Shown here: in pieces, positions 1 through 9,403 of the stretch
Layout: each line of letters opens with the position of its first letter
Numbering within the stretch: position 1 is the stretch's first letter
NCBI GenBank assembly: GCA_003427395.1
Contig: BFEA01000229.1
Span: 183,869-216,482, forward strand
Reading direction: 5' to 3'
From: Chara braunii
Taxonomy: Eukaryota; Streptophyta; Charophyceae; Charales; Characeae
Length of the DNA stretch: 32,614 nt
Program-made: the position numbers and the translations under genes
The notes under the pieces: generated by a model
Seen by the model: only the letters and a program-made list of their open reading frames with translations
Told to the model about the DNA's origin: nothing
Databases searched by the model: none

Positions 1-355
1 GTGTTAGCTCTTAGTCTCATTGATTTGGCTACCTTAGGGCTGCGTTCCCCGCGCCCAAGCGGTAGACAATCGAGGTTGGTGGTCCTTGAATCTTGGTTCA
101 TATGTCGTATATGTGTGTGCTTGAGTGGTTGTTGTTGTAAGTTTTTTCTTTAATTAAATAAAAGTTGTTTTGTCACATGTGACTCACTCAATCGGGCGCT
201 GAATGTGTGGGGCATTGAATACGTCCACGTTCAGACACATTTGTTTGCACTTGCAAATGCAATGCAGGTGTGTTGTTTCAACCTGCGGCCAATGCAGTGC
301 CCTTTCCGATTCAAACTTTTCCACCCTTCTGCTGCTTTGCCACCATTCTCGTCGC
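1..355 (+). repeat. Left arm of an inverted repeat pair
   Basis: The reverse complement of about 80-355 matches about 29150-29430. The shared stretch covers the A/T-rich tract, the GAGTGAGTCA segment, the block with TTTGCACTTGCAAA, and the GGTGGCAAAGCAGC-like block. Bases 5-70 also recur in direct orientation at 30377-30448. The arms are visibly diverged, with indels, so they are probably two copies of one dispersed repeat in opposite orientation rather than the ends of a single 29 kb unit. No coding region is convincing here: the overlapping open frames occur on both strands and show no recognisable motif. Confidence 0.7.
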
Positions 356-1218
356 GAACCTCCGCGAAGCAGTTCAGCGGACCCCACAGGTCGGAGAAAG
401 TGGCCGGGAAGAGTATGCCAGGGCGTTTCCACTCGGTCCGCGGCCTTGTCCGGCCTACATGGACAGTGCCTCCTCCGGGAAAAACTGCCCACCGGGAAGG
501 CTAGCCCTTGAGGACCTTTTCCGTCGCCCGTGGAGTCCGGGACAGCAATGTACCAGTGGACAACGGTGTGGTCCACTCGGGAACACGAGGTTGGAAATCT
601 ATGGGGAGGTCGTGTCGCACGAAAGGGCGTTTTTGTCCGTTGACCTTCGGCCAGCGGGAAGGACGCATCCTTTTTTTAATTCAAATTCGAAAAGGTTGCG
701 GGGGGGGCGGCGCGCTGTGGTCGGACACCGGGCGGGGACAAAGGTGTCCGAGGACACCGGTCCGTGGGTGTTTGGATGGAACCGTGTGTGGCACCTGTGG
801 ATGTGTGCCTCGGGTGTGTCGTGCATATCGCCACGCTCCTCCGAGGCTCGTACAGCATGGCCGTGACGAGTATACGTCCCTGCACAGAGCATACCCATGC
901 AGATGGTGCAATTTTTGTTGTTGTTAAGTGTTCCCATCGACGGTCCTTCACCCACATCCTCGTCTTTTATGGTTGGCATGCACGTGTACATGCGATCCAT
1001 GCGTCACTCGGTTACTCGGCTATGGAGTCGGGTGGGCTCAAGCCCCACCTTTTTCGCTGATGGCCGACGGACGTTGTGGGAGAGATGTCGACGAGCTTAA
1101 TGGGGCGCATGCAATCACCATCTTGTTACTTGCGCCAGGATCGCAATCCCTGATAGAGTGGCGAAGGTTGCGAGCGACGTGAGGCAGGCTGTTGACAGTG
1201 AGTTTCTCCCTCCCGTGC
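356..1218. other. Gene-free GC-rich stretch with two hairpins
   Basis: I see no supportable gene. Several overlapping frames are open on both strands, as expected in GC-rich DNA, and none shows a family motif. Two perfect inverted repeats are present: AGTGGAC/GTCCACT at 555-577 and CGGACACC/GGTGTCCG at 722-750. They resemble the stem-loops elsewhere in the window but their loops do not match the named families. Confidence 0.5.
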
Positions 1219-1233
1219 TTATGCTGTTTCGGT

Positions 1234-1259
1234 GCGAATACCCTTATAAGGGTATCCGC
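1234..1259. other. Palindromic hairpin at start of X1
   Basis: GCGAATACCCTT pairs with AAGGGTATCCGC with one mismatch, around a 2-nt centre. Equivalent hairpins start X2 (14613-14638) and X3 (15973-15998). The inner ATACCCTT/AAGGGTAT helix persists while centre and flanks change. Confidence 0.75.
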
Positions 1260-1432
1260 CCTGGTTTTCGCAAGCGACAGAAAATAAGTTTGGTTTGAAA
1301 GTTTTAAGTATACCACGCGAGGCGTGACTGTGTCTGTGGTTTACATTGGCTGACAGGCTGACTAGAGCAGAGAGTGTGCGGGCATGTGGACTTAAGGCGC
1401 ACGTGATCTCCCTTCCCATTGATGATTGTGAA

Positions 1433-1450
1433 GCCGGCATAGTTGCCGGC
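1433..1450. other. Compensated 7-bp hairpin in X1
   Basis: GCCGGCA, loop TAGT, then TGCCGGC is a perfect 7-bp stem. In X2 (14812-14829) it is GTCGGCA/TGCAGAC and in X3 (16162-16179) GTCGACG/CGCCGAC. The second pair changed from C-G to T-A and the last pair from A-T to G-C in X3, each on both arms. X2 and X3 each carry one mismatch. Confidence 0.7.
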
Positions 1451-2699
1451 CAAGTTTTATTTTCTAATTAAACTAGGATTAAAAAGATTATTTGTCGTTG
1501 TGTGTACGTGCGGAGGACGACGTCGACAACAATATGATTATGAAAACATTTTGGTAGATCTGCTCGTCATGCAAACATCTGTTTATCTAGATGCCCGTCA
1601 AAGTTAGACCCAGGTTTGGGCCTAGCGGTATTGGTTACGGTGTCGGACTTTCAACAGGGAAATTCAGGGATCGCGACCAGGCGGCGACGAGGTGGGGATA
1701 TTAGAGTACCAAGGGGTTGAGGGCCCGACGGGGCCATCCCCCTTGGTTTTGTCAATAAGTGGCGTCAGAACGGTGCTAGTGGTTCCTCTTTCTCGTCAGT
1801 TGCCCGCTGACGACTAAAATTTTTCTATGTATTTTATTATTTATCGTCATTATTTTTATTTTTCATGTTTCGACCTTTTGGAGATGGGCACGATGTTGGA
1901 CTTAAGGGCCGTCACGGCAGCCGAGGACCTTGAGTGCACGTTTCCTTTTGGCAGACCCGTTTGGATTCCACATGTTCGGGACGCTGACAAAATTTCTCTA
2001 TACCACCCATTTTGGAATACGGACCGAGGAGTTTAACGTGCATGTGAGCCCGTGAGTGACTTAGCCCACGAGGCGGAAGAAACTTGGCTGGCCGGGGCTC
2101 TGTGCGGGTATACTGCCCGCCAGCCACTATCGGCTGTGAGAGGCTTGAGTGAGAGTATGTCCATTGGGGACCCGAATGGTGGGAACTGCACGTTGGGAGC
2201 AGCAGACCAGGGGGGCGTCAGTGGAAGGCCGCAGCAGTACGGGCTATGCAGCTCGAACTTGGAACCTCTTCCTACTTCGGTCTTCAAAGTGCTCAATTGA
2301 CCAAGATCGGCACCGGGACATGTTTCACCTAGGCTCACGCCGCCAAAGCTTTGCAGCGGGGCTAGCCCTCTCTAGCCCGTCGCCGCGTCAGAATCACCGG
2401 GGTGGTCGAGCACAAGTCGCACACTCAGGCGCCATCCTCTCTCTGGTCTGGCAAAGTCGGCAGGTGAGTCGGCATACTCTCGTTAGCGGGTTTCGGCTCT
2501 CATGATCACCATCCGGCTGTCTGTGTCGATCGACATGCCTTGTGGTATCTGGGTTAGCGCATGGTTGGGCGCACGAAGCAAGTCGGACGGAGAGACGATG
2601 AGCTAAGGCAGTAGAGGCAGGCAAGAGGAAAAAGAAGGAATTTGGGCGCGAAGTTGAGTCAGGTGTCTACGGGGTAGGAAAGAGGGCAGCGACAGAGAG

Positions 2700-3560
2700 G
2701 AAGCTGCCATGGTGCATAGAAGGAATGTATCTCGCCCGTTTTTTCAACGAAATCGGGCAAAAGAAAGTGCGGATCAGAGGTTTTTGGAACGGGCGAGCAT
2801 GAATATGCTGTTAGATTTTGGGTTAGAGTATTAGTATTAGCCGAAGGAGTTAGTAAAAAAAAAAGGGAAATTTGAGAAAAAGGAAAGGCGGAGCGGAGTG
2901 AGAGGGTGAGCATGGCGGGAGGAAGAGATCATAACTTACTCGTTTCGTGTTACAATCGGGTCAGAAAAGATGTTAGACTAAGGTTTTTAGGTCGGGTGAA
3001 TCCGAATATGTCGTTAGTATGAGTAGAATGTTAGTAGATTGAAAGTTAGGAAGAAAAATAATGTGCATGGAACTATGGTGGAGTAAAGAGGAAAGAGAAT
3101 AAGAGAAACACATACCCACCTCATTCCTGAACGGAATCGGGCAAAAGAGGGCTTGAATCAGGGGTTCTAAGGGCTAGCGACCCCGGATTGGAAGCCATAT
3201 TGGTGCAATAGTTAGTATAGAGGGAGCTAGTAGGAAGAAGGACCACGCAAAGTTGTCGGAAGAATAGATATGGTAGAAAAAGAGACTATGTAGCTCGCCG
3301 AGTTCTTGACAGAATCTAGCGAGGGAGGGAGCAAAATTGGGGTTATGACCCCAAGTGAATCGCATGGCGGGGTTAGTGCGAACGATTGGTTAGTAGAATA
3401 AGAGTCAGAGAAGAAAAAAGGTGCGCAGAGAGTCGAGGAGAGGAGGAGTAAAAGAGAAACGGGAGCAAGGAGCGTGTATCCTGGCCATTCCTCAACAGAA
3501 TCAGACAGGAAAATATGCAGAACATGGGTATTAATGGCGGGCGAGATCGATGGTAAGGTT
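2700..3560 (+). repeat. Tandem 180-200 bp repeats, each with a hairpin (Y1)
   Basis: Five diverged units begin near 2734, 2937, 3116, 3294 and 3480. Each has a stem-loop with the core TTCTTGACAGAAT or a variant. Outer stems differ but mostly pair: GCCCG/CGGGC at 2734-2758, CTCGC/GCGAG at 3294-3323, and CCTG/CAGG with inner ATTC/GAAT at 3480-3509. Each hairpin is followed by a degenerate GGTTTT-AGG-GCGGGCGA block. The same series is seen at about 23490-24340 in Y2 and, decayed, at 17380-17915 in Y3. Confidence 0.65.
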
Positions 3561-3681
3561 ATATTTGGGGATCAATGACTGGTCTTGGCGTTGCAGGGGT
3601 AAGGTGTTGCGTGCGGGAGGATCGAATTCGAATCACAGCATGTTCGACCATTTTCTAGCGGTGAATTTTCGGCGGAGCTTC

Positions 3682-3915
3682 TCAGGCTCTTGTGCTAGTT
3701 GTTATTCTATGGCTCTCGAACTCCTCGCACTCGTCGTGTCCACCATAAGGAACCAGTGTCGCCGTTTTCGTAGTGCTGGTCGATGTGCAGGTGCACTCAT
3801 CTACATCGTTGTAGTCGACTTCGCCCACGGGCATAGTTACCTCCATCTCTGCGTTGTTGCTGCCTTCGTTCAGGTGGTCAAGTGCATCGCGCCCTTCGGG
3901 AACGGCCTTGTGCAT
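3682..3915 (-). other. Small open frame kept in two Y copies, function unknown
   Basis: The minus-strand frame encodes about 77 residues containing EGRDAL, LNEGSN, MTMPVGE and NDVDEC segments. The equivalent frame in Y2 (24502-24711) keeps these segments, so this is one of the few parts of Y that is open in both copies. The plus strand is also open here, the region is GC-rich, and I recognise no family. It could be a remnant of an element-encoded protein start or simply chance. Confidence 0.2.
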
Positions 3916-5002
3916 GGTGGGGCGGAGTAGGAGAAGGGCGGGGCGCGAAGGAATGAGAGGAGGGTTGTGGGGATTTATCGAGGATAGGCCCCGACACTAC
4001 TCGTCGTCGTTGTTAATTGTGCTTACGGTGAGCTTCTAAGCATTCGGTACTCAGCCCTTGCCTAAAATGGAATGCACCTGGTCGGATCTCCGATCAGGCT
4101 CATCAAGAATTAAGCGTCAAGAGAGAGAGATTAGGATGATAGGGCGAGGGCACGTACCTGGTTTTGGCGGTGGTCTGCATGTTCGACATATTCATACACT
4201 GTGGTTGTGGTTGCGGACGTCTACGAGTTGCATGGTCGATTTGTGTGCCACTACCAGTCGGGCGATAAGTGGCAAGTGAGAGGAGGGGCTCAGGATATAT
4301 ACGTTGGGTTGAGTGGCTGGCCTACCTCTTGCATTCGGAGCTGGCCTGCAGGAAGGGAATTCCCCAAGTTGGACTGAAGGTTGATGTTGTAGCCGAAGTC
4401 CAGATTGAGGCCGCAGGGTTCCTAGTTATCAGTCGCGGTTGAGTTGAGCCATTTTGTTTCCGTGCAGTTCACGTCACTGCTGAGCGGTGTCGGGTGCATA
4501 TAGTACGGTATTTTGCTGCAGCTGAACGAAAACCTTGCATTATATATCACTAGATATTGCTTAATCCTGCTGCGCTTTGTGAGGCTTTGTTGCTGAACCC
4601 TACTTTGGATCTTGTTATCAGGCGCGACCTGTTAACCACGTCGAGTTTTTGCTGTGCCCCGATACCTTTCGCCTGCGTGTTGGGTGTACTCTATCCGAAC
4701 GTTGCCCTTCTAGGCTGTGGCAGTTTAGTCATGAAAGGCGACACCATAGTTTAGAGAGGTAATTAGGCCCTACAACAGGACATTGCTGCGATCTGGAGGA
4801 TCGTCAGAAAGTCAACGTTCGACATTTTGACTTCAGTTTGGCGGTATTATTGCGTATTTGGTCGTCATTGCGGGACCCTTAGGCGATAGAAGATAACAAG
4901 GCCCTCTCCAAGGAGTTGAGTCAGTCCCCCTCTTGTATCTCGAGTGTCTGAAACTCCTTATCTTCTGCCCTTCTTACTCTAAGTCTGATGTATTGGTTAT
5001 GA

Positions 5003-5115
5003 GAGGAAGGCGGCAGGCGGGATTGCAACCCGTAAGACCGCCACAAGACTCTGTGGGAGTCATCCCACCGATTGTGGGAGCTCTGCCGGAACTCAGGAGG
5101 ATTTTTGGAGGCAGG
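5003..5115 (+). repeat. Long imperfect hairpins near a GGCGG-rich block (Y1)
   Basis: GGCGG/CCGCC encloses CGGG/CCCG at about 5009-5043, a two-tier stem. It is followed by GTGGG/CCCAC and by CTGCC/GGCAG near 5086-5115. In Y3 (19699-19731) the last one is much longer, with CCAGAACTC pairing with GAGTTCTGG. Confidence 0.55.
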
Positions 5116-5446
5116 AAACTGGGAGGTAAGAGTTTCATGTTCCTTTTATAAACCTGATTAAGACCCCTTATCTGTATTCCTGGTTATATTTTCACAGAAT
5201 ATACTACATGCATCCCTACTTTGACTTTATATTTGACTTTCATGACACAACCAGCCTTAATAAATAAATGTTTGTGTAATTTCAGTTTCAGTCTGCTTGT
5301 ATTGACTAAAAGCAAATTGTGAAAAGGGTTTGCATCTTGGGGAAGGATGAAAGGAATGCAGTATTACTTATGTCTGACCGAGTCAATCAAAGGCTGGACA
5401 AGTCTCCATCTAGTGCTATGTTTATTTTTGAATTGCCTGGAAAACC

Positions 5447-6030
5447 ATAAATGTTCCATAAGTTTGAATGGTCTGGTTGCTCTGATTTGCGAAAGCTGTC
5501 TGTGGTTGACTTTTTTGGGGACCAAGCATTGTCCCATAAGTTTGGGTGGCTTGGTTGCCTTGTTCATTTTGGGTTTCTCAGTTTCTTTTAGTTTTGAACG
5601 AGGGGGTCTGAGCATGTTCCATAAGTTTGGGTGGTCTTGGTCCAATACCATACATATGCTGAAACCAAAAGGTTATAACTTGATTATATTTTATTACTAT
5701 TTTATTTATGAACAAGCTAGTCAGACATTGTCTCATAAGTTTGGGTGGTATGACTATAGCTTATCAAAACTGAAGAGAGTATTAATTAAGAATAAACTTG
5801 TGGTAAGAAGGGGTAGGTTGAACCTCGAACTAAAGATGATCGGTTCAGTCATACGCTGCCTTAAAAGATTAAGTGCAGATAAATATATATAACTTGGATA
5901 CTTAAACGGTTTAGGGCGATTAGGGCAGCTTAGTCATGTGCCCAATGAAATGAAAAGTTGTAGTGCCCTGTGTTTGTATATATTCAATGGCTGAGCTAGA
6001 CATGTTCCATAAGTTTGGGTGGTCTAGTTT
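5447..6030 (+). repeat. Hairpin array I in Y1 (conserved loop, variable stems)
   Basis: There are five occurrences of the loop core TTCCATAAGTTTGGGTG or close variants, at about 5451, 5528, 5614, 5728 and 6003. Flanking arms differ from site to site yet pair: ACCAAGC/GCTTGGT at 5521-5555 and GCTAGAC/GTCTAGT at 5995-6028, the latter with one G-U. The first (5451) and fourth (5721-5754) stems are partly decayed, and the third (5605-5640) looks like a fusion of two ancestral hairpins. The loop falls in more than one reading frame of the overlapping 181-codon open frame, so protein coding does not explain the conservation. Confidence 0.8.
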
Positions 6031-6314
6031 TATGCCTTATGTAAGTTGGGTATAAAGGAAAAAATGATTGAAAGACTAAGATATTTGCTTGCCCAAGTTG
6101 ACTTTGGGACTGGTAAGCGTACTTACCTTTGTGGTTTGACATGCATATGGTTGAGTGAGATCGTACTTAGTCTGAGTTTAAGTTTGATAGGTAGTTGCTT
6201 TAGTTGCTCGCTACGTGTTAGAGTCATATAGGTTAGTTTAATTCATGCATTTTCTGAGCTAAGTTTATTTTTACTTAGGTCAAATTCTACATTTTCTAGG
6301 ATATTTTGTTATAC

Positions 6315-6705
6315 TTGGCTTTGTATAAATTTCGGTAAGTTACTTTCTCTACGGGAAACACTGCCGAAATTTATGCAAATCCAATAAGTTAGTCAAAATT
6401 TCACTCTTCGAAGTTAAACTTCTCTAATTTTTATATATGGCTTAGTAAAAATCTGGAAAGTCTCATTTTCTAAAATGAATGCTGCCCAAATTTTTATTAA
6501 TTTAGGGAGTTAGACAAAATTTGACTTTGGAAAGTTAAAGATTATTTCTGTTTTCATATTTTGGTTGATATAAATTATGAAAAGACACTTTTCCTACGGA
6601 AAGCGCTACCGAAATTTTCTTAGTTTAAAAGGAGATAGATTATATTTTAATTGGTGGCAATTCTGGTGATCCACTCTGTATAGGGGAGATTTTATCAGGA
6701 TCTAC
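6315..6705 (+). repeat. Hairpin array II in Y1 (alternating loop types)
   Basis: The first stem-loop has 15 bp (6321-6335 with 6364-6378, one G-U) and a loop containing TCTACGGGAAA. The second has 15 positions (6442-6456 with 6486-6500, one mismatch) and a different loop with an inner helix CATTTT/AAAATG. A third, of the first type, lies at about 6571-6617, and a diverged relative at 6661-6705. Units are about 120 bp apart. Y3 has a longer version (20985-21630), Y2 one like this (26970-27350). Confidence 0.75.
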
Positions 6706-7205
6706 CTTTCTTTGGGCACTAACTTAGAGGTTGTACTTAGACATAGTTATAAGAAGAATCTTGAGTATGAGCGTGATATGAGGATTTATTCTCCATATAC
6801 TTATAAGTTTAGCCTGATAATTAACCTGTCTTGTACTACAAATCCTTCGTTGATTGATTCAATCAAGGATTTGACTAAGATTCAACTTGATCCTACGAGG
6901 ATCATAGTTTAAAAGAAGATAGATTATATTTTGATTTATGACGATTCTGGTGATCCACTCTATATAGGGGAAATTTTATCAGGATCTACCTTTCTTTGGG
7001 CACTGACTTAGAGGTTAGACTTAGACTTAGTTATACGAAGAATCTTGAGTATGAGCGTGATATGGGGATTTATTCTCCATATACTTATAAGTTTAGCCTG
7101 AGAATTGACATGTTTGGTACTACAAATCCTTCGTTGATTGATTCAATCAAGGATTGGACTAAGATTCAGCTTGATACCACGAGGATCATCTTCTGTTATC
7201 ACTAA
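6622..7205 (+). repeat. 284-bp tandem duplication specific to Y1
   Basis: The unit beginning TAGTTTAAAAGGAGATAGAT at 6621 is repeated from about 6905; TTCTGGTGATCC recurs 284 bp later. Y2 has this segment once (27275-27573). Inside each unit are a stem TTGATTG/CAATCAA and an imperfect palindrome of the type ATATGG/CCATAT. Short frames of 66-74 codons are open in all three units, but they coincide with these palindromes and match no family I know. Confidence 0.7.
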
Positions 7206-7439
7206 TAATAGGTCGGTTGGTTGATCGCCGGCTTGTCGGCTTACAACACAAGTTTGTTTATACCTGTACCTCATCTTCAAGCCTTAGCCCTATGATTTGT
7301 TATGTTTCTTTTAGGGTTTTTACCGAACTTCTATTAATGACCATTATAAAGAATTTATGAGATTTTACGGGAGATTTGACAATAGATGGGGCTTGGGTAT
7401 GTGAGGCATCGTGTGTTTTATAGGGAACAATAAAGTTGA

Positions 7440-7463
7440 CCACATTGGTGTATAACAATGTGG
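7440..7463. other. Perfect 8-bp hairpin in Y1
   Basis: CCACATTG and CAATGTGG flank an 8-nt loop. The Y2 counterpart (27809-27832) keeps a 7-bp stem although the loop has changed. Confidence 0.6.
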
Positions 7464-7826
7464 CGTTCGTTTGTGCTTATGTTTTATGCACGTTAGTGTT
7501 TTAGAGTCTATGCTCGAGTCTTACTTTGGAGGCAGTGAGAATGACAACCATGTGTCGCACAATCCTCATACCTGATGGGTTATGTTTCCTTTTCTTTATT
7601 TTTATCCCGAGTTCTGATTTGATATATGGGTATCGGGATCATTGATTATTTGTTTTTGATTGATTTTGCTTGTGGACGTTCTGGTCCATGACAATCATCA
7701 AAGTCAAACCGCTTGATTTTTTTCGAGACCCTGGATGATAGAGTTGGTCTCTAGGGCAATAAAAAACGATTGTCACCACAGGTATGAACTTGTGCACCAC
7801 CCACTCTCCGCAGGACGCAGAAGAGG

Positions 7827-8620
7827 GTGTGGTTCTCAACCACACTTGGCGGTTGTCTAGCATCGAGAGATTAAACCCTCAAGGCGCGTGTCAGCCGACA
7901 CTTGAGTGTCGAATGCGACCCTCGACTCGGAGTTTAGCGAGGACCACTTAATTATGGGTACTACATAGTACACCATCTTTGCGACCACTTGTGTAAGCAT
8001 GCATTGCTAGTCGATATGAGAAGACTCTGCGTCCACGTGGTTTTATACTAAGTCTCGCGGGTGTCGCCTATCCGTGTCGAAAGGCTATGGGAAGGATACA
8101 AAAAAGGACGAGGATTGTTGTTGTATTGTTTGTTTTGTGTCGTTCCTTGTGTATGTATGAGTAGAGTGGTGTGCATGTGGTATGTGGGATGCGTTCTAGT
8201 CGACCGACGACGAATCACGCTTGGGACCTTAGCCCTTCAAAGCGTCGTTTCGCATGCGGGTTCGATAAAGGTGTAAGACCGCGCGTACCCCCTATGCTAC
8301 AGCGAACGAGAAACGCCCTTGGCTGGTCCACCTTTGTGATTGCAACTGATTAACTTCCGTACTGTGGATTGGTAGCTTGGCGGGGATACACCCACCGAAG
8401 GGAGGTGACAACTCCTGCAGGTGGAGGTAAGTCATGCCTCACGTTGGCCATATCCTGTCGTAGGGCGAGAGAGGTATGGCTGGCGCACTCGGTTGGAGCA
8501 ACTTGCGGAAGCTCCATATGTATCTTAACGAGGATCAGACCAACTCCTGCGTGACATGGCCGGGAGGGTCCTGCCCTGCGTGAGACCAATGGGCTCGACA
8601 GGTAACGCCATTGTCGGGGA
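7827..8620 (+). repeat. Z1: about 0.8 kb repeat, left copy
   Basis: About 7880-8600 matches 22575-23330 (Z2), including the blocks around ACTACATAGTAC, GGTTTTATACTAAGTCT and GAGGTATGGCTGGCGCACTCGG. In the left copy Z follows Y; in the right copy Z precedes Y. That is the order expected if Z separates successive Y units. Perfect palindromes occur at its start: GTGTGGTT/AACCACAC at 7827-7845 and CGACACT/AGTGTCG at 7896-7911. No gene is supportable. Confidence 0.65.
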
Positions 8621-9360
8621 TAACGGTTGCCTACTGTTGTCCCTGGTGGAACGACATCCGGGTATGAAAATGTGAGAACTAGGCAAAATGATAAGTTTCT
8701 TTGGGCTTTATGGTTAATCGTTTGATGATATTGGATAAAGAGCGAGTGAGGGTTGAATATGTGAGTTGGTTTTAGATGATGCAGTAAGGGTGGTTCGAGA
8801 GCGATAAACGCGTTGACTATGTGCTTTCGTACTTTGACTAGTATGCTGGTAGTTGGAATTGAAAAACTTTATGACCTTGATGATTGACGGGTTTGGGCGA
8901 TGCTTGCATGTCCGATACAACTTAGATTGAGTGTGGTGGTATTAGCATTGTTGGGTGTGCCCATTATTGGAGTCCAAGACCAGTTGACTCGTTACATGAG
9001 TGTTGTGCTAAGCCTGCTTGCGGAAGTATTTAAATTTTAAGTTGAGGCTCTCCACCAAGCTAACAGAGTCTCGCTTATAGGAGGCTTCTGGTACGTGAGT
9101 GGCATTCCAGTGGATGAGGGGGTGACTTATAAGTGCGAAGTGAGGGGTTTAAGTGCAAAAGTTTTTCCTTGAGTTCAGTCTGAGTTGGGATACGATAGGT
9201 ACTGCGGAATATTGTACTTAGACCCTTCGATGGTGTGAGTTGGCGATGAGCTGAGTCACTTGGGGATTGTCTGACTAACTATCGATAAAGTTTGAGAAGT
9301 AGTGGTCACTAGGCTAGCGGTGTGGCTAATCCGAAGAAAGGCCTATGTTTTAAGTATATA

Positions 9361-9403
<43 letters not shown>

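Larger units (their letters stand above)
1219..2577 (+). repeat. X1: about 1.36 kb non-coding repeat, first copy
   Basis: This block is nearly collinear with 14605-15963 (X2), and more loosely with 15964-17220 (X3). It starts just before a hairpin (1234-1259) and ends near GCATGGTTGGGCGC, where Y begins. Its size and its place in front of Y would suit a long terminal repeat. I found no clean TG...CA ends, target-site duplication or convincing primer-binding site; TGGTATCTGGGTTAGC at about 2544 is only a weak tRNA-Met-like match. Open frames on the minus strand survive in both X1 and X2, but this is explained by shared ancestry, and the internal hairpins explain the sequence better than a protein would. 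Confidence 0.75.
2578..7826 (+). repeat. Y1: about 5.2 kb non-coding structured repeat, left copy
   Basis: This block is collinear with 23338-28208 (Y2). The offset drifts from about 20760 at the left end to about 20390 at the right end, which implies small indels. A more diverged middle copy (Y3) covers about 17230-21850. Y contains, in order: a tandem hairpin family (2700-3560), a region with a minus-strand open frame (3682-3915), blocks with long inverted repeats near 4800-5150, hairpin array I (5447-6030), hairpin array II (6315-6705), and a local 284-bp duplication (6622-7205). I found no gag, protease, integrase or reverse transcriptase motif in any frame. A large non-autonomous retroelement of LARD type is a reasonable guess, not a demonstration. 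Confidence 0.75.

Noticed and set aside
2033-2338. Minus-strand frame of about 101 codons in X1, also open in X2
   Set aside because: X1 and X2 are close copies, so an open frame is expected to persist. It is not preserved in diverged X3 and shows no motif.
2544-2560. TGGTATCTGGGTTAGC as a primer-binding site for initiator tRNA-Met
   Set aside because: Only the first seven bases match the usual motif, X2 has TGGTGCC instead, and the site lies inside the repeated X block rather than just after it.
5003-5045. tRNA-like fold around CGGGATTGCAACCCG
   Set aside because: There is no A-box or B-box, the loop does not match a T-loop, and it forms a simple two-tier stem.
5347-5892. 181-codon plus-strand open frame spanning hairpin array I
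   Set aside because: The hairpin loop is read in different frames within it (ISLGGL in one, HKFGW in another), the equivalent frame in Y2 is broken up, and the conservation follows the loops rather than codons.
5447-6030. CRISPR-like array of short repeats with spacers
   Set aside because: Spacing is irregular (75-275 bp), the repeats are hairpin loops with variable flanks, the sequence context is eukaryotic, and there are no cas genes.
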